Shown in pieces: positions 1 to 15,850 of a stretch of DNA of 64,000 nucleotides. Within the stretch, counting starts at the first letter, position 1; every line of letters begins with the position of its first letter. Source of the stretch: Pogona vitticeps. Taxonomy: Eukaryota; Chordata; Lepidosauria; Squamata; Agamidae. The stretch covers positions 7,299,001 through 7,363,000 of the forward strand of contig NC_135791.1 in assembly GCF_051106095.1 (NCBI RefSeq), in the 5' to 3' direction. Made by a program: the position numbers and the translations under genes. The notes beneath the pieces are model-generated. The model saw only the letters and a list, made by a program, of their open reading frames with translations. It was not told the DNA's origin and ran no database searches.

Positions 1-480
1 AAGGTAAGTGAGAGGTCCCGCTCAGGACCCTGTTGTCATGGTGTAGTGTTTCCCCTTTATTATGTCAATGGTTCATGTTTGTTATGTTAATTGTTCATGC
101 ATATTCATCTTGCTGAGAGGGGAGCAGAGAGAGAGAGGCAGGCAGGCAGGCAGGAAAAAAAGGAGAGTGAGAGAGTGGAGAAGGGGATAGAGTGTGGAGT
201 TTGGGGAAATCTGAGAGTTGATTAGAGTTAGGAGTGTATTATCAAATAGAAGATTGTTGTTAATAATAAATTTACCTATAGAAGATATTCATGAATCACT
301 ATCAATTTCTGTAATCAATAAACAAAAGTTTTATTTAAAAGACTTGAAAGTGTGGAACTGAATCTTCATCTTCCTGAAGTAATGGTGATTTAGTGATCAT
401 CTGGTGGCAGCAGTGTAAAAGAGGGGATTGTTTGCCTTCGAGTGCTCTAAGCCTGGGCAGTCAAGCAAGGGGGCACGAGG
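1..480 (+). mobile_element. Possible LTR fragment of a retroelement (fossil)
   Basis: The segment has purine-rich GA tracts and CAGG repeats near 130-180, an A/T-rich stretch with AATAAA-type signals near 265-330, and a CA end near 410. A TGGTGGCAGCAGTG stretch follows directly and resembles the primer-binding region seen after the 5' LTR of some Ty3/gypsy elements. The left edge is at or beyond the window start. I see no coding part, so it is at most a broken remnant. The call rests on general LTR layout only. Confidence 0.35.
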
Positions 481-1065
481 GTGAACGCCACACATGGCAA
501 ATATGTAAACATTCAGGACCCTGAAATCCAGAACAGCATCTGCCACTTTTTTAACTGTATACAAGAGCTATCACAAGAGCCAGGCCTGGTCACGGAGATG
601 GCCTTGCTGCTGTGTTTAGTAGCAAAACATCCTGACAATTAGAAAGTGTGGTTTGGCTACAGATACAAAGTTGCCTGTGGATGATCATCATTCACACAAC
701 TAGTACACGCATGCTATTCCTTTTATCTTGTTTGCACCTGTAATGCCCACTCCCTTGAAAGTGACTCCTGTCTCAATCCATCAATCCAAATTCTGTGGCA
801 TGTCTCAGGAATGCCATAGAATGGTCCCCGGTTGGGAACTCCTGGCTAATTTGAAAACTTTTTGGTTTGGGGTTTTTTTTTGTTGTTTGTTTTTTGTTTT
901 GCACATAGGGTGAAATTTAAGCAAAATGTAAAAAGTAGTGCTGTTTCCCCCCTCCCCAACACTCACCAGTCGATTCACCTCTAGAATTTCGTATGCTCTA
1001 CATTTTGGTGCACAGATACAAAGCCCCCCCCCCCGCCTTACCTTAGCTATGGCCCTGTAAATCAC
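481..1065. other. Intergenic stretch, no gene seen
   Basis: Only short open frames and homopolymer runs (T-rich near 870-900, C-rich near 1024-1036). I recognise no gene or repeat family. Confidence 0.6.
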
Positions 1066-1067
1066 TA

Positions 1068-1493
1068 CAGTGGTGCCTCGCTAGACAGTTACCCCACATG
1101 ACAGTTTTTTCGCTAGACATTGGCTTTCTGCGATCGCTATAGCGATTCGCAAAACAGTGGTTCCTATGGGGAAATTTCGCTGGACAATGTTTGGTCCCTG
1201 CTTCGCAAACAGATTTTCGTTAGACGACTATTTGGACAGCTCCCTCCACGCTTGCAAACAGGTGTTTTCAGGACCTAAGCTTCGCAAGACAGCGATTTAA
1301 ACACCTGATCGGCGGTTCACAAAGTGGCTTTCCTATGGCCGATCTTCGCTAGACAATGACAATTCTTCCCCATTGGAACGCATTAAACAGGTTTCAATGC
1401 ATTCCAATGGGGAAATGCTTTTCACTAGACAATGGTTTCGCTAAACAGCAATTTCAGTGGAACAGATTATCATCATCTAGCAAGGCACCACTG
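1068..1493. mobile_element. Tigger-like MITE (426 bp), TA target site
   Basis: The ends are inverted repeats: CAGTGGTGCCTCGCTAGAC at the left and the complementary GCAAGGCACCACTG at the right. TA lies directly outside both ends (1066-1067 and 1494-1495). The interior repeats GCTAGACA-like and TTCGCTAGACAATG-like words. There is no transposase, so it is non-autonomous. The TIR type and TA duplication fit the TcMar-Tigger group. Confidence 0.85.
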
Positions 1494-1495
1494 TA

Positions 1496-2514
1496 CTCCT
1501 GAAGGCTTTGAGGAGTGGCGATTGCGTCCCTCACCTTTTTAGCCCAGTGAAGAAAAGTAAATTTAGGAGTGGCAGGCGATGAGGAAGTTTGATGGGACTT
1601 GGGAGCTGGAAAATGGCCTTAGGGTACACGCATCCCTGTATTTTGCTTGCCACTGGCTTCAAGAAAGAGGTTCCCACTACACAAGTGTTCATCTGTTCAT
1701 TTATGTTTCGAGAGGCCAGCGACCATTCATGACCACCAGTGACATCTGTAGCTTCACCCTCCAAGGATTATTCCTGCACGCAAGCTAGCACTGATGACCA
1801 TCTCCATGCTGAACCATCAGCCTTTCTCCCAGGCTCTGCAGTTCCCTCTCCCACTGGAATATGGGGAGGGCTGGTAGAAGGCCCTGGATGAGTATTCACT
1901 CAGGGCTGACTGCTCTAAAGAACTGCAAAAACCAGTTTGTCTATGGTACACACACTCACAATCAGTGTGATTGCCGTTGGGATGGTGATTTTGCATGCCC
2001 CTGTCTCTGTACTACATAAGCATGGTGAGATTCACTCCTGAGTAAACGTGCATACAATGACTTGGAAATTATATCCACCAGAAGTTTAGAGTTTCCTGAC
2101 TTAGCAGACATTGATGAGTGATTTTATCATACAAAGTGTTTTAGTTTGTGTGGGAAAGAAAACAAACTGTGGGGTTAATGATACTAAGCTGATTTTTCCA
2201 CATTTCTGTGTTGTTGCTGTTTTTTCTACCTCATACTCTGCTAACTAAAAGGAATAACTAAACTTCCATAGTAGTTTAATACCTTGAAATTCTAATTTAT
2301 CAAAACTAGAGGTAGACTTCTAGCCACTTCTAGTTTTACTGTTGCCCATTTTCAGTAATTTCTAGGCACTTGCGCAGGTCCTGGAGAATCCCAAGGACAA
2401 AAGTGCTTCCTTCCCCCGAGCTTGCCAAGTTACCCACCTTGGCTTAGAAACATTATAAATAAAGATGTGTGTCAGATTGTCATCCTTAATCTCAATGATT
2501 CTCCCCACTCAACC
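1496..2514. other. Intergenic stretch, no gene seen
   Basis: Ordinary A/T-leaning sequence with short frames on both strands. I see no splice-flanked coding exon and no recognisable repeat ends. Confidence 0.55.
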
Positions 2515-2516
2515 TA

Positions 2517-2795
2517 TCGTGTTTCCCCGAAAATAAGACAGGGTCTCATATTAATTTTTGCTCCAAAAAACGCAGTAGGGCGTTCAGGGGATGTTTTATT
2601 TATTTATTTTGTGGACAACAATCTGCATTTATTCAAATACAGTCATGTCATCTTCTTCTGGTTGCTGCACAAGGGTGGAGGGCAGGGTTTCACTTCACTG
2701 GGGCTTATTTTGGGGGGTAGGGCTTATATTACGAGCATCGTGAAAAATCATACTAGGTCTTATTTTCAGGTTAGGTCTTATTTTGGGGGAAACGG
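2517..2795. mobile_element. TIR DNA transposon MITE (CCCCGAAAATAAGAC type)
   Basis: The left end carries GTTTCCCCGAAAATAAGAC; the right end has the inverse word (GTCTTATTTTGGGGGAAAC). TA dinucleotides flank it at 2515-2516 and 2796-2797. A second copy of the family lies at 49870-50117. No transposase is present. A 173-aa open frame running across it is a by-product of the element. Confidence 0.75.
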
Positions 2796-2797
2796 TA

Positions 2798-3570
2798 GAA
2801 ATTGGGGATGGGGTGGGGAATTGAGCCTAGGACTTTCCACATCTAATGCCTTTTCACCACTGAACTATAGCAGTTCCCATATAGATAGAGGGAGCTTCCC
2901 AGATTTAAACAGACACAGTTTTCTAGTCGCAAGTCAGCCTTGACCCCATGGGAGTGCCAGTGATCCTGATGCAAGTGTGTCTTCCTTCTGCATTGACAGC
3001 ATCTCTATCCTGCTCTTCTTCTGAAAAAGGCAAGACAGCACCATCCCTGTTCCATACACGTCTTGGTCAAGTCAGGATCTGAATCCAGGTCTTCTCCATC
3101 CATGTCTCTCCATTATGGCCTATTGGTTCAGAATCAGTCTGCAGCATTCTCCCCTCCTTCAAGCAGTCGCTCGGATCAGCAAGCACTGAAAGGTCATTTC
3201 CTGAAAAATGTACAGAGAACAGAGCCGGCCCTTGTGTTAGTCAAAACAAGGCAGCAATCTTAGGTGACACAATCTAAGTTTTGCAGATGGTTCCACAGCA
3301 ATAGTTTCCTGGCCGTTCCCTTCTGACAGGAGACAGAGCAGCATGCTCCTGCCCTCACCCTAGCCTGCTGCCTGTAGGTGTGATGAAGAGCCAGGGCTGA
3401 AGGAAGTTCAGCTGCCAAAACAAACAGCTTCTGGATGTCTGTGGCAGCAAAATGCCTTGAGGAGGCACCGCCACAGCATGCCAGCATCAAAAGAGATGAA
3501 GAAAATGCCCAGTTCTTCCTTTCACTGGTAATGATCCCTGCCAAGCGAGATGTTCCAAGAAGTATATTGT
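2798..3570. other. Intergenic stretch downstream of the C1orf232 homologue
   Basis: No exon or clear repeat is seen. It holds any 3' flank of the minus-strand gene that ends at 3841. Confidence 0.5.
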
Positions 3571-3576
3571 TTTATT
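3571..3576 (-). terminator. Candidate polyadenylation signal for the C1orf232 homologue
   Basis: TTTATT on the plus strand reads AATAAA on the minus strand, about 265 bases past the stop codon at 3841-3843. This is a plausible 3' UTR length. It is the first exact hexamer noticed downstream of the stop. Confidence 0.45.
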
Positions 3577-3840
3577 TCAGGAACTGTCTTATGAGGAAAA
3601 AGAAAAGAAAAGAGGGAAAACAAAATGAAGTGGAATGGGTACCATCCGAGACACAAGACACACTTCAGAGAGGAGGGCAGTGTGCTGTTGTTCTAGTTAA
3701 CAACATCGGAATCCGGCAGTGGACCCTTTGCGTCATGCCCAGCGGTTCTGTTGGAGAGGTGTTGGAAAAGATTGAAGTCTCTGCCCCAGCCAGAAAAAGC
3801 TCCTGTCTCAATCAAGAGTCCATCCCTTCCCTGTCTTATC

Positions 3841-9669
<5,829 letters not shown>

Positions 9670-12611
9670 CTTGGCAATGCCCCACTCAGCTTCTTGAGTC
9701 CAAAGGTCTTCTCCCAGAGAAAATAAGGTCGCTGTAAGCAAACCCCACTGAGATTGTGGGCAGTTTGGAAGCCCCAAGAAGTAGGATCCCCACCCTAGGT
9801 TCTGTGCCCTTTTCTCAGAAGGGTTACGTTCCAGTTGCCATCGCGCCTCTGTGTCCAGCTGCTCCTGAAACTGCGGAGAACCAGGCACTCAGACAGATGC
9901 TGCTCTGTTCTGCGAATTCACACCTGCCACTCGCTGCCACCTTCTCAGATCTGGTGTCTTCATTAAAATTTCAGAAGCTTCCAAAGTACATCTCAAAGAA
10001 CAAAGAGGAATCAGATCCATGGCTGACCCAGAACACCAGTGGATTCCTTCAGTGAAAGCCACAGGAAATCATGCGAGCTTGTAGGTCTCTTTCCCCACAT
10101 CTCCACAGCATTTCTCCAGAGATTAATTCAATTGCTTCCTCCAGCGTTTCTGTTTTTGGTTTTTTTGGGGGGAGAACACTAATCCATGTTAGTAAATTTA
10201 TCTTTTACATCTTCATCCTTGCAGGTGGCTCCTTTGGAGGACAGCCCCTTCATCTTTTGAAGAGGGATGGCTCGCACAGCTCCAGAATTTCCCATCCAAC
10301 AACCTTCACACTCCAAGCAGACTCTTCTTGGCGTCCTAAGGAAAACCTCACTCCCGCATGGCTAACCTCTTCCATTACGCACCATTGTCTGCGCCCTGTA
10401 ACTGATCTCTCACAAGAATGGCCTTCGGAACGTGGTAGCTCAGCAACAGGCTCAAAATAGCCCCTGGCAGCTAAATTATTTCGTAGGGACGATAGTCTCA
10501 CAGGCCTCTGTCTTCTCCTTCACAGATCTAATTTCTGTCTTAGACCAAAAGGAAAAAAAACTTCTCCCCTCCAGTCCCCACCACATACAGACTGCTCTCT
10601 CTAACTACTCTGTGCAAATTGCAAGCAAGAGATGACGATTCCTTGTCTGCTCTCCAGACGAGGCTTGCTCCTCTGTTACACCCTGAGTCCTGTGCTGATT
10701 GTAGAAGACGAGGAAAGGGGCTGGTCTCCCTAGGGCCCACCTGGCTTCAGCAAAAGCACTTCTCTCCCCCCCACCCCAGTTAATGACAGATGTCTGTCTG
10801 CCACTTTTACATGTCTGTGAATGTATTATTGATTTCCCGGCTTGCTGCAGTAATGTGATCGCAAATAGATAACTCACTGGCGGATGTCCCTTTGTCCCAC
10901 ACTGACATCCTAAATGCACAAATCCATATTTGTTAAGCTACACGCTGCCAACACAGCTTCGACATGTGCTTCCTCCCAGAGCTGAGCTGCATTGGGGATT
11001 GGAAGCGCCCAGGGTGGGAGGGTGAACCAAAGAGTTCACGCCCTTCAAAAATCAGACAAAGCAAAAGCACCACTGCCACCCAAGGGGCTTAATTTGTTAT
11101 GTTAGGGACATGTCTCCCCTTGAAGTGACAAGAAGCACATACCCAGGTTCAGTTTCTTTTTTGAAATGAAGACCATATTGGCTTTTTTAAAAAAATGTGT
11201 TTATTGATAGCACTAGTAGAAATCATGCAGATCATAGATTCTATGAAGCGCTGGTCCCAGCCAACACACCCTCCTCCCAAAAAGTGAGATAGCACATGTT
11301 TCCTAAAAGAATCATAATCCCTGGAGACTTCCGAGAGCACAGTTTTACTTTTCTTGCAATGGGCACAAATATCTTTGTTTGGCTGTGTCACAGAAAAGGT
11401 GATGAGGCTTGACGGGACTGTATGCAGTACGTCATGTACAAGCCAGGTGCAGCCCACGATTGCAAAAAAAGAAGAAGTCTGCAATCGGCTACAGCCAATG
11501 ACATGATTCCTGTTGTTCAGGCAGAGCTGCGCAACAGGATCTCAGCCAAGTGTTTTCTTAAGGTTCTGTGAGGAAAGATTGTGTTTATGTTATATGCCTT
11601 TATCTCTGACTTATGTTGACCCCATGAATGAGCGATCTCCAGAATTTGGTGTCCTCAACAGCTCTTGCAAACTCAGTGGAGAAGGGTACCTTACTTTATT
11701 CTTTCAAACATTGTGTTATGGTTCTGTACGTGTTCTGTATTCTCTATGCTTTGGTATTCATTTGTCATGAATGCTTATTGATTTAATTGTTCTGTTTGTA
11801 TAAGATGATAAAAATATTTTGCAGTTCTATTGTTTTAGTACTTTTATCTGATATTTGTTTGATTGCATTTTTTAAATTATCACATAACTTTCAAATTTTC
11901 TTTGAGATTTTAAAAAACACACACCACAAGACGTATAGAATGCCGTGCTGCAATTCGGCCCAGAGATCTATAGCAATCCTGATGAGTCCCTCCGGAACCC
12001 ACAGTTCCTTGAAAGCAAAAACATTTTTCCCCCTGACACTTCAAAGCTCTTTACCTTTCCTTGGAATTCCACTTTTAAGGCATCTAAGATCAAAGTCAAT
12101 GGAATGTAATTCCATCAGGAGATTTTCGTTGCCGCTCGCCACCGATTAATGTCTATTCCCTGTAAAAGGATGACTCTTTGACCCATGTAACTGTTGTTTC
12201 TGCTGTTCAGCTAATCCTCCATGGAGGAAATATAAACCTCCAAGGCCTGGTCATCAAAAGATCTCTTAGGGCTCTTTGCAAGCCAAGGGTGGTAAGCCCA
12301 GTGTTCTGGCCAGGTTTCAATTCAGGTCATTAGATTCTGCTGACCTAAATTTCCCCTGCCGTTTGAATTGGATACGGTATTCATTGTCCTCTGCCATACA
12401 ATAGTTACTGTATATAGGCCTAATTAGAATAGCAGATTTATGGATTCTCTAGAAGGGATTTCAGAATGGTGTAGGCAGGAAAGGCGAAATAAGCACGGGA
12501 AACTATGAGTGGTTTTTCATATTTAGATGGAATTATCTTTAAAAGCACGTGGGATATTAAAACTAATAAGAATTATTCTTTAGACAAGTCCATAACAAGG
12601 CCCCAGTAATT
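9670..12611. other. Intergenic, upstream of the C1orf232 homologue
   Basis: This should hold the 5' UTR and promoter of the minus-strand gene beginning at 9669. I see no strong CpG island and no further exon with confident splice sites. No repeat family is recognised except A/T-rich tracts near 11700-11900. Confidence 0.5.
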
Positions 12612-13561
12612 TCATAGAATCATAGAATAGTGGAATTGGAAGGGGCCCATAAAGCCATCAAGTCCATCCTCCTGCTGAAGGCAGGGTTTGTCTTGATATG
12701 TAACAGCATCTGGCTGCCTGTAATTTGAGCCCATTATTACATGTCTCAGTCTGGGATGACTGAGGACAGATCCTGCCCTTCCTCTGTATGACTGCCTTCC
12801 AAATATTTGAAAAGTGTTATCCTTTCTCCCCTCAGTCTTCTTTTCTCAAGGCTAAATATGCCCAATTCTTTCAGTCTTTCCTCTTGGGGCTTGGTTTCCA
12901 GTCCCCTGATCATCCTTGTTGCCCTCCTTTGAACTTGTTCCAGTTTGTCAGCAATGTTCTTGAAGTGTAGTCTATAGAACTGGGGACACCATTCAAGATG
13001 AGGTCTAACCTGTGCCAAATAGAAGGAAACTTCATAGGATTTGAAGACTATACTTCTGTTAATGCAGCCAAAAATAGCATTTGCCCTTTTTGCAGTCACA
13101 TCACACTGTTGGCTCGTATTAAGCTTGTGATCTACAATTCCAAGATCTCCTTGCTCATTACTGAGCCAAGTATCCCTTGTCTTGTAAACGTGTCTTTGTT
13201 TCTTTTCTAGGTGTAAGTTTGCATTTCCCCTTGTTAGATTTCATTCTGTTGTTTTCAGCCTAGTGCAAGTCTATCAGGATCTTTTTTAAAAATTATGTCT
13301 ACCAGGGCATCAGCTATTCCACCTTATTTTGTGTCATATGCAAATCTGATAACATTTCCTGCACCTTCCCATCCAAGTTTCTCCCTCATCTTTTTGTAGG
13401 AGAAAATTATCAGCAACACAAGCCAGGAAAGGACATATTTTGCAGAATACCAGAATAATCAAAATCTCCCATTACTATGACAGTGTGTCTCTGAAATTCT
13501 TGCAATTTGTTTTTCATCCACATCTTCTCCTTGATGTTGGTAGTAGCCTCCAACTACCATG
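12612..13561 (-). mobile_element. CR1-type LINE, 5'-truncated, antisense
   Basis: Read on the minus strand, 13099-12746 encodes the CR1 reverse-transcriptase C-terminal region (YLAQVRPHLEWC, LEQVQRRATRMIRGLE, LGIFSLEKRRLRG). The 3' end at 12612-12680 has the CATAGAATCATAGAAT word typical of CR1-family 3' regions in birds and reptiles. Sequence to about 13560 still matches antisense CR1 RT. The copy is old, with internal losses and no intact frame. Confidence 0.8.
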
Positions 13562-14103
13562 TCCCTTCATGGATTGCTGCCTTGTCATGGCGAAGGGGCT
13601 TGAGTAATTCAGAGAAGCTATGGGCTATGCTGTGCAGGGACACCCAAGACGGACAAGTCATAGTGGAGAGTTCTGACTAAACATGATCCACCTGGAGCAA
13701 TTGGCAAGCCACTCCAGTATCTTCGCCAAGAAAACCCCATGAACAGAAACAAAAGGCTAAAAGATATGACGCTGGAAGATAAGCCCCTCAGGTTGGAAGG
13801 CGTCCAACATGCTACTGAGGAAGAGCGGAGGACCAAGACAATTAGCTCCAGAGCTAATGAAGTGGTTGGGCCAAAGCCAAAAGGACGCTCAACTGTGGAC
13901 GTTCCTGGAAGTGAAAGGAAAGTCCATGATGAAATAGAGGAAAACAATAGAAAGGGAAAAACCAGAGATCTGTTAAAAATTGGAGATATTAAAGGAACAT
14001 TTTGTTCAAAGATGGACATGATAAAGGACAAAAATGGTAGGGACCTCACAGAAGCAGAAGACATCACGGAGAGGTGGCAAGAATACACAGAAGAATTATA
14101 CAG
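13562..14103 (+). mobile_element. BovB (RTE) LINE 5'/ORF piece, sense
   Basis: Plus-strand translation of 13739-14098 gives MTLEDKPLRLEGVQHAT early and DIKGTFCSKMDMIKDKNGRDL, then EAEDITERWQEYTEELY. These are BovB ORF hallmarks; material that lies between them in a full BovB is missing. The upstream 13562-13738 matches the BovB leader region. It stops abruptly at the junction with an oppositely oriented BovB copy at about 14104. Confidence 0.75.
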
Positions 14104-14772
14104 ACTCTTCATGACCCCATGGACCAGATCACGCCAGGCCCTCCTGTCTTCCACTGCCTCCCGGAGTTTGGTCAAATTCATGTTGGTTGCTTCGATGACA
14201 CTGTCCAACTATCTCATCCTCTGTCATCCCCTTCTCCTCTTGCCTCCACACTTTCCCAACATCAAGGTCTTTTCTAGGGAGTCTTCTCTTCTCATGAGAT
14301 GGCCAAAGTATTGGAGCCTCAGCTTCAAGATCTGTCCTACCAGTGAGCACTCAGGATTGATTTCCTTTAGACTGGATAGGTTTCATCTCCTTGCAGTCCA
14401 GGGGACCCTCAAGACTCTCCTCCAGCACCACAATTCAAAAGCATAAATTCTTTGGCGATTAGCCCTCTGTATGGTCCAGCGCTCACTTCCATACATCGCT
14501 ACTGGAAAAACCATAGCTTTGACTATGCGGACCTTTGTCTCTGCTTTTTAAGATCCTGTCTAGGTTTATCATCGCTTTTCTCCCAAGAAGTAGGTGTCTT
14601 TTAATTTCGTGGCTGCTGTCATCATCTGCAGTGATCATGGAGCCTGAGAATGTAAAATCTGTCACTGCCTCCATATCCTCCTATTTGCCAGGGGATGATG
14701 GAGCCAGTGGCCATGAACTTGATTTTTTTAATGTTCAGCTTCACACCATTTTTGCACTCTCCTCTTTCACAG
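14104..14772 (-). mobile_element. BovB (RTE) LINE 3' part, antisense
   Basis: The minus strand encodes the BovB RT C-terminal region (EAVTDFTFSGSMITADDD near 14670; the complement of the MRRE/SLEKTLM region near 14270-14310; TKLREAVEDRRAWRDLVHG near 14130-14170). It carries stops and gaps. It abuts the sense copy to its left. Confidence 0.75.
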
Positions 14773-15052
14773 GGGAAGTGAGAGCTGCCTATAGAAATCA
14801 GTGGAGAAATAAAGGATTTTGGCTACCTGTCAGCGCATCTGTTTAGACAATAGAGGTGTTAAAAATTTTTTTCACTTAGCTCTTATTTTGTATTTTAAAG
14901 CTACCGGATTTTCAGTAAAGTTTTTCAACATTTAAGTTTCTTTTGCTAAGTTCCTACTGTCTGCTGTATCCGTGCTGCTTCGGTAGGACTGTCGCTCACC
15001 TAGAAGGTGATTGATGATTGTCTTATGATGGCCCTACAATATAGTCCACTTT
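14773..15052. repeat. Direct repeat copy A flanking ZNF593 exon 1
   Basis: It shares about 280 bases with 16079-16371. Shared words include GAGAGCTGCCTATAGAAATC/GTCAGAGCTGCCTATAGAAAT, ATCTGTTTAGACAATAGAGG, TCACTTAGCTCTTATTTTG, GGTGATTGATGATTGTCTT and AATATAGTCCACT. Both copies have the same orientation. The identity is unclear: a duplicated segment or two copies of an unrecognised interspersed repeat. Confidence 0.85.
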
Positions 15053-15242
15053 TTTAATATGTGAGAAAATCAATGTAGGGGGTCTGGATTTAGGTTTCCT
15101 ACCCAAAATCTTTTTTATGGGGCAAATGTTTGCCTATTTTATTATATGGCAGAGTATGCTATGAATACCTGAAACAATAACTCGTGCGGGTGATGAAGGG
15201 GAAATCCCCTGGGCTAGTTCTTTTACTATATGACTGGCTTTC

Positions 15243-15345
15243 ATTAATCAGGCATGAAGAAGAGTCGTTTTGATTTATAATTTCTATAAATTATGTTCTA
15301 GGCTGAAGAAGAGTCGTTTTATTTATAATTACTATAAATTATGTT
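15243..15345. repeat. Two-copy tandem duplication (about 53 bp unit)
   Basis: GAAGAAGAGTCGTTTT, a run of AT-rich sequence and AATTATGTTCT occur twice in a row with few differences. The following TTCTGGGCTTCC...TTTGGGTGAGGGAGAT segment (15340-15415) recurs at 24193-24262, so the right part belongs to a dispersed repeat. Confidence 0.75.
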
Positions 15346-15449
15346 CTGGGCTTCCATACCTCCCCCCCTTTGGGTGAGGGAGATGGCTTAAAATGATACG
15401 TTTGTCTTCCTAATTTCTATTATAAAAAGGCAATATTTTTTTTTTAAAA

Positions 15450-15850
15450 GCCACAGGGCGTCGCCGGGCGATGACGTCACAGGCGGGCGACGGAAGGGGC
15501 GCGCGCCCCTCCCTTTCCCTCCCGTCTCAACCGGAGCGAAGCCGGCATGGCTCCCAAGAGTTCCCGGCGGACGGGATCCCACAAGGCGCACTCTTTGGCC
15601 CGCCAATTGAAAACGAAACGGCGCCGCCGGGATCTGGATCAGATCCACCAGGATCTGCTGCCTGAGAACACGGCGAAGCTCCTGCGCCAAGACCCCGATC
15701 CGGACATGCCCGGGAGCGCGCAGCACTATTGCCTGCACTGCGCGTGCGTAAAGAAGGGCGGGATGCTGGGTGGGGGGGCGGCGGCGAAAGGGGCTCGGGG
15801 GTTACCTTGGAGACGCTTGTTGGGCTTAGTGCGCGTGCGCGGAAAGTGGG
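15450..15850 (+). promoter_or_regulatory. CpG-rich promoter and first exon region of ZNF593
   Basis: From about 15450 the sequence turns sharply G+C- and CpG-rich (GCGTCGCCGGGCGATGACGT, GGCGCGCGCCCC) and stays so to about 15850, spanning the ATG at 15547. A TGACGTCA palindrome lies at 15472-15479, an exact CRE (CREB/ATF) site about 70 bases before the ATG. I see no TATA box at a fitting distance. This is the usual housekeeping promoter layout. Confidence 0.75.

Noticed and set aside
2422-2943. 173-codon open frame
   Set aside because: It runs through the TIR transposon at 2517-2795 and flanking non-coding sequence; the peptide has no family features.
9756-10460. Open frames of 99 and 129 codons upstream of the C1orf232 homologue
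   Set aside because: No splice context, no homology recognised and atypical codon choice.
13562-14772. Host gene reading of the 235- and 196-codon open frames
   Set aside because: Both translate to BovB reverse-transcriptase segments or their antisense.
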